A stretch of 64,000 nt of DNA from Rossellomorea vietnamensis (GCF_001305855.1 NZ_LIXZ01000006.1:150828-214827); one strand, 5' to 3'; positions 1 through 8,790 are shown, counted from the stretch's first letter. Notes: a model not told the origin generated them from the sequence alone. Translations and numbers: made by a program.

Positions 1-4
1 ATGT

Positions 5-130
5 GTCCAGCTCCGGCGGCTAGTCCCTCGAGGTCATAAGTCAAATCAACCAAAAAGGCAAAGGACGCCTTTCCGGTTGATTCGCCTTATGCTTGTCGGG
101 CCTGAACAAGCCGCCTCCGCTTTTCGATGT
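5..130. repeat. 126-bp structured repeat, copy 1
   Basis: First of three head-to-tail copies with an exact 126-bp period. The unit folds on itself as five nested stems: GGCGGCT (15-21) with AGCCGCC (109-115); AGTCCC with GGGCCT (one mismatch); CATAAG with CTTATG; ATCAACC with GGTTGAT; AAAGGC with GCCTTT around a short loop. It ends in a CCGCTTTT tract. There is no plausible gene inside it; the in-frame translation merely repeats with the DNA. Strand and function are unknown. Confidence 0.93.
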
Positions 131-256
131 GTCCAGCTCCGGCGGCTAGTCCCTCGAGGTCATAAGTCAAATCAACCAAAAAGGCAAAGGACGCCTTTCC
201 GGTTGATTCGCCTTATGCTTGTCGGGCCTGAACAAGCCGCCTGCGCTTTTCGATGT
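131..256. repeat. 126-bp structured repeat, copy 2
   Basis: Nearly identical to copy 1. The only difference I see is one base near the 3' end (CCTGCG instead of CCTCCG). All five stems are kept, and copies 1 and 2 share the same variable stems, so this pair probably arose by recent tandem duplication. Confidence 0.93.
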
Positions 257-379
257 GTCCAGCTCCGGCGGCTAGAGGCTCGAGGTCATAAGTCAAACCG
301 GCCAAAAAGGCAAAGAACGCCTTTCCATCCGATTCGCCTTATGCTTGTCGCCTCTAAACGAGCCGCCTCCGCTTTTCTT
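257..379. repeat. 126-bp structured repeat, copy 3 (diverged)
   Basis: Same unit, but the second stem is AGAGGC with GCCTCT instead of AGTCCC with GGGCCT, so both sides changed together. The fourth stem (AACCGGCC opposite ATCCGATT) is partly decayed and pairs at only about five of eight positions. The copy ends about 50 bp before the gudB -35 box. Confidence 0.92.
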
Positions 380-426
380 AAATGATAGCGTTTTCAAAAA
401 AATGCTCCATATTGAATTTTCCTTCT

Positions 427-454
427 TTGCAAGTGGAAATCAAACGTGTATACT
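427..454 (+). promoter_or_regulatory. probable SigA promoter of gudB
   Basis: TTGCAA at 427-432 and TATACT at 449-454 with a 16-nt spacer, about 60 nt upstream of the gudB start. The match to the consensus is fair; this is inferred by eye. Confidence 0.5.
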
Positions 455-514
455 ATGTCATGAAAGCGGACGAGGTTCTGCTAAACAGTGAAGGATACTG
501 GGAGGTTTACATAC

Positions 515-1792
515 ATGGTAGCCGAAAAGGGGAAAGAAAATCACCAAGCATCAGAGCAGCATGATGTGCTGAAATCTACACAAACGGTTATTCATCTTGC
601 GCTCGATAAATTAGGGTATTCAGAAGAAGTTTATGAACTATTAAAAGAACCAATTCGTATGTTAACGGTTAAAATACCAGTCCGGATGGACGATGGAAAA
701 GTAAAGGTGTTTACGGGCTATCGTGCCCAGCACAATGATGCGGTCGGACCGACAAAGGGCGGGATCCGCTTTCATCCAAACGTTTCGGAGAAGGAAGTGA
801 AAGCACTTTCCATATGGATGAGCTTGAAATGCGGAATCGTCGATCTTCCATATGGGGGAGGTAAAGGCGGGATCATCTGTGATCCCCGGGATATGTCATT
901 TAGGGAGCTGGAGCGATTAAGCCGTGGATATGTACGTGCCATCAGCCAAATTGTAGGACCTTCTAAAGACATTCCTGCACCGGATGTTTTCACAAACTCG
1001 CAAATCATGGCGTGGATGATGGATGAATACAGTCGGATTGATGAGTACAATTCTCCAGGATTCATTACCGGTAAACCATTGGTGCTGGGAGGATCCCACG
1101 GCCGTGAAACGGCAACTGCCAAAGGGGTGACGATCTGTATCCATGAAGCGGCGAAGAAAAAGGGAATCAAACTCGAAGGGGCAAGGGTGGTCGTTCAAGG
1201 TTTCGGAAATGCGGGCAGTTTCCTTGCCAAATTCATGCATGACGCCGGTGCGAAGGTGATCGGGATCTCTGATGCCTACGGCGGCCTGCACGATGAGGCC
1301 GGATTGGATATCGATTATTTGCTGGACAGACGCGACAGCTTTGGAACAGTTACGAAGTTGTTCAATAATACGATTACCAATGAAGAACTACTGGAGCTTG
1401 ATTGTGACATTCTTGTGCCTGCAGCCATCGAAAATCAAATCACGGACAAGAATGCCCGTAATATCAGGGCAAGCATCGTCGTCGAAGCTGCCAACGGACC
1501 GACAACATTAGAAGCGACGAAGATTTTGACAGAACGCGGTATTCTATTGGTACCAGATGTGTTAGCGTCGTCAGGTGGAGTGACGGTTTCGTACTTCGAG
1601 TGGGTTCAGAACAACCAAGGGTATTACTGGACAGAAGAAGAAGTGGAAGAGAAACTGGAAAAGATCCTGATCAGCTCGTTTAATAATGTGTATGAAACGT
1701 CTCAAACAAGAAGAGTGGATATGAGGCTCGCCGCCTATATGGTTGGTGTAAGGAAAATGGCGGAAGCCTGCAGGTTCAGGGGTTGGATTTAG
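515..1792 (+). CDS. gudB: NAD-specific glutamate dehydrogenase
   Basis: Catabolic glutamate dehydrogenase, converting glutamate to 2-oxoglutarate and ammonium in the cytosol. The 425-residue protein matches the usual hexameric GDH length. The N-terminal dimerisation domain holds KGGIR (81-85) and the catalytic-lysine motif PYGGGKGG (K117); the C-terminal Rossmann domain holds GFGNAG. I chose the ATG at 515 because GGAGGT lies about 8 nt upstream; an upstream in-frame start at 488 has no ribosome site and adds nine unconserved residues. The catalytic region shows no short tandem duplication like the one that makes gudB cryptic in B. subtilis 168, so the enzyme should be active. It is a single gene followed by its own terminator. 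Confidence 0.96.
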   Translation: MVAEKGKENHQASEQHDVLKSTQTVIHLALDKLGYSEEVYELLKEPIRMLTVKIPVRMDDGKVKVFTGYRAQHNDAVGPTKGGIRFHPNVSEKEVKALSIWMSLKCGIVDLPYGGGKGGIICDPRDMSFRELERLSRGYVRAISQIVGPSKDIPAPDVFTNSQIMAWMMDEYSRIDEYNSPGFITGKPLVLGGSHGRETATAKGVTICIHEAAKKKGIKLEGARVVVQGFGNAGSFLAKFMHDAGAKVIGISDAYGGLHDEAGLDIDYLLDRRDSFGTVTKLFNNTITNEELLELDCDILVPAAIENQITDKNARNIRASIVVEAANGPTTLEATKILTERGILLVPDVLASSGGVTVSYFEWVQNNQGYYWTEEEVEEKLEKILISSFNNVYETSQTRRVDMRLAAYMVGVRKMAEACRFRGWI

Positions 1793-1801
1793 CGATATAC
1801 T

Positions 1802-1838
1802 AAAAAGGGTGGGGTGCATGTCTTCCCGCCCTTTTTTT
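1802..1838 (+). terminator. intrinsic terminator of gudB
   Basis: AAAAGGGTGGG pairs with CCCGCCCTTTT (one G-T pair) around an 11-nt loop, followed by a run of T. Confidence 0.85.
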
Positions 1839-2025
1839 CTTTGGGAATCCCATTCAATCCTGCCGATGGAACAATAATATGAGTGTGGGTCCCGAGAGGT
1901 CGAGGGCTCCTTTTTGACCTGGACGCAATCTTATTCCATAATAACTGAGTAAAGACTATTTAAAAATCTGAAGTGTACGGATGAACATGACCATTCAGAT
2001 AGAGGAATTGAAGGAGTGTCTGAAT

Positions 2026-2991
2026 TTGAAAATGGAAGAATGCATTGTTATAGGTGGAGGACCGTGTGGGTTATCTGCCGCCATTAGTCTGAAAGTAAAA
2101 GGAATCAATCCTTTGATCATTGAAAAAGGGAATATCGTCAATGCGATTTACCACTACCCTACCCATCAAACCTTCTTTTCGTCGAGTGAGAAGCTCGAGA
2201 TCGGTGAGGTGCCTTTTGTCATTGAAGAACATAAGCCGAGAAGGAATCAGGCATTGGTATATTATCGCGAAGTGGCGAAGCGTAAAAAGTTGAGAATCAA
2301 CCGGTTTGAAACCGTCCATAAAGTAGAGAAGCACGAAGGTAGCTTTACGGTGGCTACTTCTAAGGGTCTTTATGAAAGTAAGTCGATTGTCATCGCAACC
2401 GGATACTACGACAACCCGAATTATATGGATATCCCGGGAGAGAGACAAGAGCATGTGTTTCATTATTTTAAAGAAGCCCATCCTTTTTTTGATACGGATG
2501 TGGTGGTCATCGGAGGGAAAAACTCCGCAGTTGATGCAGCTCTCGAATTGAATAAAGCGGGGGCAAGGGTCACCGTTTTATACCGTGGAAGTGAATATTC
2601 CAAGAGTGTCAAGCCCTGGATCCTCCCGAATTTTGATGCCCTTGTAAGAAACGGTGAGGTGACGATGGAGTTTCAGGCATGTGTGGATGAAATAACCGGG
2701 GATTCTGTTCTTTACAACGTTGATGGAGTAAAGAAAGAAGTGAAGAGTGATTTTGTGTTTGCCATGACCGGCTATCATCCCGATCACAGCTTCCTTAAGA
2801 AGATTGGAATAGAAATCGATAAGGAAACAGGGCGTCCTGCCCATAATCCCGAAACGATGGAAACAAATGTAGACGGCGTCTATATTGCTGGTGTCATTGC
2901 TGCAGGAAACAATGCAAATGAAATCTTTATTGAAAACGGGCGTTTGCATGGAGGGCTGATTGCTGAATCCATCACTGGCATGAAAAAATAG
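2026..2991 (+). CDS. bdr: bacillithiol disulfide reductase YpdA (Bdr)
   Basis: FAD/NADPH-dependent reductase of the YpdA family, which recycles bacillithiol disulfide to bacillithiol. The FAD-binding Rossmann motif GGGPCG is at residues 10-15; with the TTG start its cysteine is residue 14, the position reported as the active cysteine of the Staphylococcus aureus enzyme. A second dinucleotide motif (VVIGGKNSAVDAA) lies mid-protein, and a late GYHPDHSF segment is family-typical. I placed the start at TTG 2026, nine nt after AAGGAG; ATG 2032 is the alternative. The gene stands alone, but bshB1 and bshA, which make bacillithiol, are about 41 kb downstream in this window. Confidence 0.93.
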   Translation: MKMEECIVIGGGPCGLSAAISLKVKGINPLIIEKGNIVNAIYHYPTHQTFFSSSEKLEIGEVPFVIEEHKPRRNQALVYYREVAKRKKLRINRFETVHKVEKHEGSFTVATSKGLYESKSIVIATGYYDNPNYMDIPGERQEHVFHYFKEAHPFFDTDVVVIGGKNSAVDAALELNKAGARVTVLYRGSEYSKSVKPWILPNFDALVRNGEVTMEFQACVDEITGDSVLYNVDGVKKEVKSDFVFAMTGYHPDHSFLKKIGIEIDKETGRPAHNPETMETNVDGVYIAGVIAAGNNANEIFIENGRLHGGLIAESITGMKK

Positions 2992-3002
2992 GGTGAAGAA
3001 TG

Positions 3003-3036
3003 AGAAAGAGGCTCACAGAGGAGCCTCTTTCTTATT
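3003..3036. terminator. bidirectional terminator between bdr and ansA
   Basis: Perfect 12-bp stem (AGAAAGAGGCTC with GAGCCTCTTTCT) with a 6-nt loop between convergent genes. T-rich flanks lie on the bdr side and A-rich on the other, so it can serve both transcripts. Confidence 0.88.
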
Positions 3037-3058
3037 TCTTTATTACTCTGGGTCTTTA

Positions 3059-4033
3059 CTAGTTTTTGAAGATATCTTCCAATTTTTTCATGTCTTTTAT
3101 TTGGGAAAGGGCTACTACAAGCTTGATTCTGGCCTTTTGTCCATTTAGGCCGTTTGAAAAGATGACTCCTTTTTCCTTCAGTTGTTTTCCACCACCGGCA
3201 TATCCGTAAATGTCCTGGACAATCCCGTTGAAGCATCTGGAAACCAATACGACGGGAATATTCGATTCTAACAGCTCCTCGATGCCCATCACCGTTTCCG
3301 GCGGGAGATTCCCCTGACCCAATGCTTCGATGACGACCCCGTCGTACTGAAGATCTTTAATGGCCCTCAGTAAGCCTGAATCCATCCCTGCGTAAGCCTT
3401 GATGAGTGTCACCCTCTTGGAAATGTCACATACCTCGTAGTGCTCGTTCGAGGTAGGCTGGTGATGAAAGAGCACCCCTCTTTTCGTCACGATCCCGATC
3501 GGACCATACTGAGGGCTTTGAAAAGTCGATACATTGCTTGTATGGGTTTTGGTCACATTTTTCGCTGAATGGATCTCGTCGTTCAGCACAACTAAAACCC
3601 CTTTGTTCTTGGATTTGTCGTCCGCCGCTACCCGGACAGATGATATCAGGTTATATAAACCGTCGGCACCTATTTCATTGCTTGATCTCATGGCTCCTGT
3701 CACCACGATCGAGATGGGGAGGGAGAGGGTCAAGTCCAAGAAATACGCCGTTTCTTCCAGTGTGTCTGTTCCATGGGTGATGACGACCCCGTCAAATGGC
3801 TTTTCCCGATACTTTTTTTCGATGATTTCTTTCAGCTGCTGCATATGCTCCGGCGTAATATGTGGGGAAGGCAGATGGAATGCTTCTTCGACCGTCACAT
3901 TTGCCAGGTTTGAGACGATGGACGTCTGTACAGAAAGCGGGTTTTCCTTGCCCGGGGTAACGGCTCCCGTCTGTTCGTCTTCCATCATCGAGATGGTGCC
4001 GCCTGTATGTATGACTAAAATATCTTTCTTCAT
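3059..4033 (-). CDS. ansA: type I L-asparaginase
   Basis: Hydrolyses asparagine to aspartate and ammonium. The protein is about 324 residues and has the two asparaginase signatures: HTGGTIS at the N-terminus (nucleophilic Thr) and THGTDTLEE around residue 90. There is no signal peptide, so it is the cytosolic type. Two adjacent ATG codons are possible; I prefer the second (4033) because GGAGGA then lies seven nt away, while the first (4036) leaves four. It is transcribed convergently with bdr and divergently from prsW. No aspartase gene follows it, unlike the ansAB operon of B. subtilis. Confidence 0.94.
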   Translation of the reverse strand: MKKDILVIHTGGTISMMEDEQTGAVTPGKENPLSVQTSIVSNLANVTVEEAFHLPSPHITPEHMQQLKEIIEKKYREKPFDGVVITHGTDTLEETAYFLDLTLSLPISIVVTGAMRSSNEIGADGLYNLISSVRVAADDKSKNKGVLVVLNDEIHSAKNVTKTHTSNVSTFQSPQYGPIGIVTKRGVLFHHQPTSNEHYEVCDISKRVTLIKAYAGMDSGLLRAIKDLQYDGVVIEALGQGNLPPETVMGIEELLESNIPVVLVSRCFNGIVQDIYGYAGGGKQLKEKGVIFSNGLNGQKARIKLVVALSQIKDMKKLEDIFKN

Positions 4034-4122
4034 CATTCATTCCTCCAACCATTTAAATTCCTATTTCCAATCCTACACTAACATGATACGATTAAGAAAA
4101 CCGAAAGAAAAGAGGACTTTTT

Positions 4123-4806
4123 ATGCTGGTGATTTTATCAGCGGGTATAGCACCAGGATTAGCATTGTTAAGTTACTTTTATTTACGGGATCAATATGAG
4201 GCCGAACCCATTACATTGGTGTTTAAAACGTTTATGTACGGGGCACTCATTACCTTTCCGATTATGTTTTTACAATATGTACTGGAAGTGGAAGGGATCA
4301 TTGACGCAAATTGGTCTACAGCCTTCATCTCCTCAGGGCTCCTCGAAGAATTTTTCAAGTGGTTTATTTTGATGTTTGCAATCTTCCAGCACGTGGACTT
4401 TAACGAACCTTATGACGGGATTGTGTATGGGGCCAGTGTTTCTCTTGGATTCGCTACTGTAGAAAATATACTATATTTAATCGGCAATGGCGTTGAGCAC
4501 GCATTTGGGAGGGCGGTACTCCCTGTTTCGAGTCATGCCCTTTTCGGAGTCATTATGGGGTACTATTTAGGAAAAGCCAAGTTCTCATCCCGAGAAGAAA
4601 GGCATAAATGGCTTTTTCTAGCCATCTCATTACCTATCTTGTTACATGGAACTTACAATTATATTTTCCTTGCTGAGAAAAACTGGTTTTACTATATGGT
4701 TCCATTTATGTTTTTCTTATGGTGGCTCGGATTAAAAAAAGTGAAGAGTGCCCACCAGCTTACAGAAAAAAAGTACAAAAGGGAATTGAAGAAAGAAGTC
4801 ATTTAA
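4123..4806 (+). CDS. prsW: site-1 intramembrane protease PrsW
   Basis: Polytopic membrane protease that makes the first cut in the anti-sigma factor RsiW, releasing SigW under envelope stress. The 227-residue protein has about seven hydrophobic segments. The essential glutamates are in EEFFK (E75, E76), followed by the conserved FATVEN segment and H175 in the HGTYN motif, the same positions as in B. subtilis PrsW. AGAGGA precedes the ATG. RsiW and SigW are not encoded in this window. Confidence 0.93.
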   Translation: MLVILSAGIAPGLALLSYFYLRDQYEAEPITLVFKTFMYGALITFPIMFLQYVLEVEGIIDANWSTAFISSGLLEEFFKWFILMFAIFQHVDFNEPYDGIVYGASVSLGFATVENILYLIGNGVEHAFGRAVLPVSSHALFGVIMGYYLGKAKFSSREERHKWLFLAISLPILLHGTYNYIFLAEKNWFYYMVPFMFFLWWLGLKKVKSAHQLTEKKYKRELKKEVI

Positions 4807-4836
4807 AGATGCTCACCATAGGGAGCATCTTTTTCA
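4807..4836 (+). terminator. terminator of prsW
   Basis: AGATGCTC pairs with GAGCATCT around an 8-nt loop, followed by TTTTC, directly after the prsW stop codon. Confidence 0.82.
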
Positions 4837-4847
4837 TTGAATGAGAA

Positions 4848-4872
4848 GAACCCCCGCTAAATGCGGGGGTTC
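4848..4872. terminator. terminator of the small minus-strand gene
   Basis: GAACCCCCGC pairs with GCGGGGGTTC around a 5-nt loop, just 3' of the minus-strand gene's stop codon. The minus-strand tail is only moderately T-rich (TTCTTCTC), so termination there is likely but not certain. Confidence 0.7.
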
Positions 4873-4875
4873 GAT

Positions 4876-5220
4876 TTATTTATAAGCAGCAGCAAGATCG
4901 GTTTTCGGCGATTCTTTCCGCTTCACTTCATCAATTTTGTTCACAAACATCTGAAATACTTTTCTTTTTTCATCCAAGTCGCGTATGTATTCTTTCAGTT
5001 CACTATACTTTTCTTCAAATGGCTTATGATACATTTCCCTGATATTTTCAATGATTTCTTCATTTACCGTGGATTGAATGACCTGCTTTGTAATTCCGTA
5101 TTTATAGGAATAGACTTTCAGTTCTTTTTTTACTTCCTCATAATCAGTATTGATTTGATCCAATACCTCTGAAATATCCTCTTTCCATTCATCCAAAGAT
5201 TTCGCTAAATAATCCTCCAT
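4876..5220 (-). CDS. small charged coiled-coil protein, unknown function
   Basis: I do not recognise a family. The protein has about 114 residues and is rich in E, K and D; long heptad-like stretches (DEWKEDISEVLDQINTDY, then EKYSELKEYIRDLDEKRK) suggest coiled coil. It has no signal peptide or membrane segment. Two adjacent ATGs occur; the second (5220) sits six nt after AGGAGG and is preferred, while a longer form from 5262 lacks a ribosome site. It lies between prsW and sleB, where B. subtilis has no gene, and is divergent from sleB. Codon use resembles its neighbours. It looks like a real expressed gene because of its good ribosome site, upstream TATAAT (minus strand, 5266-5261) and terminator. 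Confidence 0.75.
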   Translation of the reverse strand: MEDYLAKSLDEWKEDISEVLDQINTDYEEVKKELKVYSYKYGITKQVIQSTVNEEIIENIREMYHKPFEEKYSELKEYIRDLDEKRKVFQMFVNKIDEVKRKESPKTDLAAAYK

Positions 5221-5371
5221 CATGACCCTCCTGTTTGAATTAATGAAGTATCCCACACTCATTATAACCTTGCATGTTTACATCCCTTTTGCTGAGATAT
5301 TACAGTGTCTTATCAAAGTGCTTCACTTTTGCAGGCGCTTTTTATAGTTTTAAATTTTTAATGCTCCCACT

Positions 5372-5401
5372 TGTATAAAATGGGAGCCTCTACAAAAACT
5401 A
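5372..5401 (+). promoter_or_regulatory. candidate SigG promoter of sleB-ypeB
   Basis: TGTATA (5372-5377) matches TGAATA at five of six positions. After a 17-nt spacer, AAAACTA (5395-5401) matches CATACTA at five of seven. In B. subtilis sleB is made in the forespore under SigG, so the position fits; the match is by eye. Confidence 0.5.
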
Positions 5402-5439
5402 GAGTTAATGTTAATTGAAGATATGGAGGTTAAGGCATT

Positions 5440-6279
5440 ATGAATAGTCGTTTCAAATGGGTTTCTACTTCAGTCGTCATGGTGCTTATGTGTTCTCTAC
5501 TTATGATTTCTTCTGAAGGGGAGAAGGCAGACGCTTTTACAAACCAGGTAATTCAGCATGGCGCAACGGGTGAGGATGTAATCGAGCTTCAATCCAGACT
5601 TCAATATATCGGGTATTATAACGGCGATATTGATGGTGTATTTGGATGGGGGACCTATTGGGCACTCAGAAACTTTCAATATGAGTTCGGTCTTCCGATC
5701 GATGGCCTTGCCGGTGCGAAAACGAAAGAAAAACTTGTGAAGGCATCAAAGTACAATAAGGAATATGTAAAAAATCAAATTGAAAAAGGCAATGACTTCA
5801 GCCATTATGGCGGGACAGATTTAGATAAGCAAAATGGTTCGACAGGTGGGGGAGGGGCAAAGGCTCCTGCTCAAAACAAGCCGGCCCCGTCTAAGCCGAC
5901 GGCGGTGAATACGCCGAATGGTTTCTCTCAAAATGACATTCAATTGATTGCAAACGCAGTATATGGAGAATCACGTGGTGAACCATACGAGGGACAAGTG
6001 GCTGTTGCGGCAGTCATTCTGAATCGGGTAGACAGCTCGGCATTTCCCAATACCGTGGCTGGGGTCATCTTTGAACCAGGTGCGTTCACAGCTGTAGCTG
6101 ATGGTCAAATCTGGTTAACCCCCAATGAAAGAGCAAAAGAAGCAGTGTTGGATGCGATTAACGGATGGGATCCGTCATCAAGTGCCCTGTATTACTTTAA
6201 TCCAGCGACGGCAACAAGTAAGTGGATTTGGTCCCGTCCCCAAATCAAGAAAATTGGAAAACACATATTCTGTAGTTAA
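5440..6279 (+). CDS. sleB: spore cortex-lytic enzyme SleB
   Basis: Lytic transglycosylase that degrades the spore cortex at muramic-delta-lactam sites during germination. The 279-residue protein has a signal peptide (about 1-32), a peptidoglycan-binding domain (about 38-100), a Gly/Pro/Lys-rich linker (about 135-160) and a C-terminal cell-wall hydrolase domain from about 163. The catalytic glutamate is most likely E177 in YGESRGE. TGGAGGT precedes the ATG. ypeB begins 14 nt after the stop, the usual pair: YpeB is needed to put and keep SleB in the dormant spore. Confidence 0.95.
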   Translation: MNSRFKWVSTSVVMVLMCSLLMISSEGEKADAFTNQVIQHGATGEDVIELQSRLQYIGYYNGDIDGVFGWGTYWALRNFQYEFGLPIDGLAGAKTKEKLVKASKYNKEYVKNQIEKGNDFSHYGGTDLDKQNGSTGGGGAKAPAQNKPAPSKPTAVNTPNGFSQNDIQLIANAVYGESRGEPYEGQVAVAAVILNRVDSSAFPNTVAGVIFEPGAFTAVADGQIWLTPNERAKEAVLDAINGWDPSSSALYYFNPATATSKWIWSRPQIKKIGKHIFCS

Positions 6280-6293
6280 AGAGGTGAAGGGAA

Positions 6294-7640
6294 TTGCTAC
6301 GTATCATTTTGATTACGGTACTCGTCCTGGGTGTAGCCGGTACCGCTTTCTGGGGATACCAGGAACACCAGGAGAAAAATGCGATATTAATCAATGCGGA
6401 AAATAACTATCAACGGGCGTTTCATGAGTTAACCTATCAAGTGGACCTGCTTCATGATCAAATCGGTTCTACACTTGCCATGAATTCAAGGAAATCTTTA
6501 TCCCCTGCACTTGCAGATGTTTGGAGATTAACTTCACAGGCTCACAGTGACGTGGGGCAGCTGCCTTTGACGCTTCTTCCGTTCAATAAGACGGAAGAAT
6601 TCTTAAGTAAAATCGGTGATTTCAGCTATCGCGTAGCTGTACGGGACCTGGACAAGAATCCATTGACCGATAAAGAATATAAGTCATTGGAAAATCTGTA
6701 TGAACAAAGCGCAGATATACAAAATCAGTTACGTAAAGTCCAGCATCTTGTCATGGAAAACAATCTGCGATGGATGGATGTTGAAATGGCTTTGGCATCA
6801 GGGAATGAGCAGGCAGATAATACGATTATCGATGGCTTCAAGACCGTCGAGAAAAACGTATCCGGATATGATGAGGCGAACATTGGAACGACTACCTTTG
6901 TCAACAGTGAGAAGAAAGATCAAAATTTTAAAAAGTTAAAAGGGAAAGAGATTTCCAAAGAAGAAGCAGTGGAAATTTTACGAAAGTATTCCGCGATCCC
7001 GAAATCGAAGGATGCAAAAGTATCAAAAAGCGGGAAAGGGGCGGATTACAAATTCTACAGCGTATCGATCGGAAATGGAAATACCGAAGCAAGCATGGAT
7101 ATCACCCAAAAAGGCGGGTATCCGATCTGGTATATCAATAATCGCAAAATCAAGGAGCCGAAGATCAGTTTAAACCAAGCGGCGGAAAAGGCGACGGCTT
7201 TCCTGAAGGAAAACAAATTCCAGAAGCTTGAGTTATTTGAAAGCGCGCAATATGATAATATCGGAATTTTCACATACGTGACGGTTCTGGATGGAGTTAG
7301 GATCTATCCTGACTCAGTTAAAATAAAAGTAGCACTGGATAATGGACAGATTGTCGGCTTTGCTGCTGAAGAATACTTAAAGAATAATCATGAGAGAAAT
7401 ATCCCTGAAGCTTCCATTACAAAGGCAAAGGCGAAAGAAACGACGAACCCCAACCTGAAGATAATGGAAGAGCGTCAAGCGGTGATCGTGAACGACCTGA
7501 ACGAAGAAGTGCTTTGCTATGAATTCCTTGGCATGCTGGGTAAAGATACCTATAGAATATTCGTCAATGCCGACACTGGAGAAGAAGAAAAAGTGGAAAG
7601 GCTCAAAAAAGCAGAGCCCATTTATGAAGAAGTCGTTTAA
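6294..7640 (+). CDS. ypeB: germination protein YpeB
   Basis: Partner of SleB, required for its assembly and stability in the spore; it inhibits SleB until germination. The 448-residue protein starts at TTG after GAGGTGAAGGGA. It has an N-terminal membrane anchor (about 3-22), a helical region, and C-terminal PepSY-like repeats (for example ISLNQAAEKATAFLKE and the final segment ending in DTGEEEKVERL). It is the second gene of the sleB operon and ends in a strong terminator. Confidence 0.94.
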   Translation: MLRIILITVLVLGVAGTAFWGYQEHQEKNAILINAENNYQRAFHELTYQVDLLHDQIGSTLAMNSRKSLSPALADVWRLTSQAHSDVGQLPLTLLPFNKTEEFLSKIGDFSYRVAVRDLDKNPLTDKEYKSLENLYEQSADIQNQLRKVQHLVMENNLRWMDVEMALASGNEQADNTIIDGFKTVEKNVSGYDEANIGTTTFVNSEKKDQNFKKLKGKEISKEEAVEILRKYSAIPKSKDAKVSKSGKGADYKFYSVSIGNGNTEASMDITQKGGYPIWYINNRKIKEPKISLNQAAEKATAFLKENKFQKLELFESAQYDNIGIFTYVTVLDGVRIYPDSVKIKVALDNGQIVGFAAEEYLKNNHERNIPEASITKAKAKETTNPNLKIMEERQAVIVNDLNEEVLCYEFLGMLGKDTYRIFVNADTGEEEKVERLKKAEPIYEEVV

Positions 7641-7645
7641 CACTA

Positions 7646-7690
7646 AGAGGGACGGACCTCCGATATGGAGGTCCGTCCCTCTCTTCTTAT
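7646..7690 (+). terminator. strong terminator of sleB-ypeB
   Basis: A perfect 16-bp stem (7646-7661 with 7667-7682) and GATAT loop, rich in G and C, six nt after the ypeB stop, followed by TCTT. It is unusually long and stable for this window. Confidence 0.88.
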
Positions 7691-7787
7691 TCGAAAATTC
7701 AGAATGGAGGTAAAAAAGGTATGGAAAGGTGAGGGATCTCGTGACATAATGTAGATACATATTATGGGAAAGTGGGAATTTAGGACT

Positions 7788-8435
7788 ATGATAAAAGCTG
7801 GTACCACATTGCAATTGGAGCCTATACATAATGAAACATTTGATAGATATAGATGCAGGGTGGTCGAACTTTCAGAAGAGGGGATTTTCATTGATTATCC
7901 CATCCATACCAAAACGGAGAAAGCCGTTTTTTTAATCGATGGAACACAGATGAAAGCAAGCTTCACCCTCAATGACCAGACCGTCCTGATGTTTGAAACG
8001 GAAGTGATGGGCCGGAAATTATCCAAGATCCCGATGATCCACCTGCACTATCCGGGGGACGATGGGTTGATTAAAGTCCAAAGACGACAATTCGTACGTG
8101 TAGAAGCAAATACTGACATTTCATTAAAGATCAATGATCAGTTTTACCCTACAATCACGGAAGATCTCAGTGCAGGGGGATGTGCTGTGGTGGTGAGGAA
8201 GGGAATGGAATTGAAGAGGGGTGCCAAACTGTCCACGATCATCGTCCTGCCGATGCAGACAGGAGAGTGCCGGTATGCAGAAATTGAAGGCAAAGTGATC
8301 CGGGTCTGGGAAAAGGAGCACAAGCAAATTGCAAGCATCGAGTTTGCTCATTTAACTGAAAATCAGAGACAACACATTTTAAGATATTGTTTCGAAAGAC
8401 AGCTTGATTTAAGAAAAAAAGGCTTACTTGAATAA
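7788..8435 (+). CDS. ypfA: PilZ-domain c-di-GMP receptor YpfA (MotI/DgrA)
   Basis: In B. subtilis YpfA (MotI, DgrA) binds cyclic di-GMP and acts on the flagellar stator as a motor clutch. Here an N-terminal YcgR-like domain (about 1-95) is followed by a PilZ domain with both c-di-GMP motifs: RRQFVR (RxxxR) and DLSAGG (DxSxxG). I start at ATG 7788, which gives MIKAGTTLQLEP and 215 residues, close to the usual length; ATG 7764 is possible but has no ribosome site. No signal peptide or membrane segment is seen. Confidence 0.88.
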   Translation: MIKAGTTLQLEPIHNETFDRYRCRVVELSEEGIFIDYPIHTKTEKAVFLIDGTQMKASFTLNDQTVLMFETEVMGRKLSKIPMIHLHYPGDDGLIKVQRRQFVRVEANTDISLKINDQFYPTITEDLSAGGCAVVVRKGMELKRGAKLSTIIVLPMQTGECRYAEIEGKVIRVWEKEHKQIASIEFAHLTENQRQHILRYCFERQLDLRKKGLLE

Positions 8436-8487
8436 AAAACCAAAATGTACACATACTTTTTCTTAGAATGGAAAAAGGGTGATCTTG

Positions 8488-8664
8488 GTGAAAACGGTAG
8501 AAAGAATACTAATAAAATTAGCCATTATACATGTCATATTATTAATAGCGGTCCAATTTGTATTCCATCAACTGAACTTCCTTCCCGAGCTGCATAAGCT
8601 CGTTTTCTACGAAGGGGTGGAGAAGATGGAGTACAGTGAAATTGTAGAAACCCTATCACGTTAG
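8488..8664 (+). CDS. ypfB: small membrane protein YpfB (DUF5359 family)
   Basis: A 58-residue protein with one hydrophobic segment (about 8-26) and a short acidic tail, in the position of ypfB between ypfA and cmk. GTG 8488 is chosen because AAGGG lies eight nt upstream, giving MKTVERILIK, which resembles the family start; GTG 8479 is also in frame. Function unknown. A hairpin terminator begins at the stop codon. Confidence 0.75.
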   Translation: MKTVERILIKLAIIHVILLIAVQFVFHQLNFLPELHKLVFYEGVEKMEYSEIVETLSR

Positions 8665-8694
8665 AGCAGGAGATGAATCCCTGCTCTTTTTTTT
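8663..8694 (+). terminator. terminator of ypfB
   Basis: AGAGCAGG (8663-8670) pairs with CCTGCTCT (8680-8687) around a 9-nt loop, followed by eight T. The stem starts within the ypfB stop codon. Confidence 0.85.
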
Positions 8695-8790
8695 GAAAGA
8701 ACACGCCCAAAGAAAGAATCTATAAACGAAAAGAGAGATTTATGTTAAAATGGGTAAGAAAATTATTAGGAACTTAAGTAGGTGGATGAA

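Noticed and set aside
77..385. Open frame across the first repeat array (102 residues with internal repeats)
   Set aside because: It is the translation of the 126-bp repeat (a multiple of three), it has no ribosome site, and the covarying stems show that the DNA is kept for structure, not coding.
3534..4199. Plus-strand frame opposite ansA
   Set aside because: It is antisense to a clear asparaginase and its end overlaps prsW; no ribosome site.
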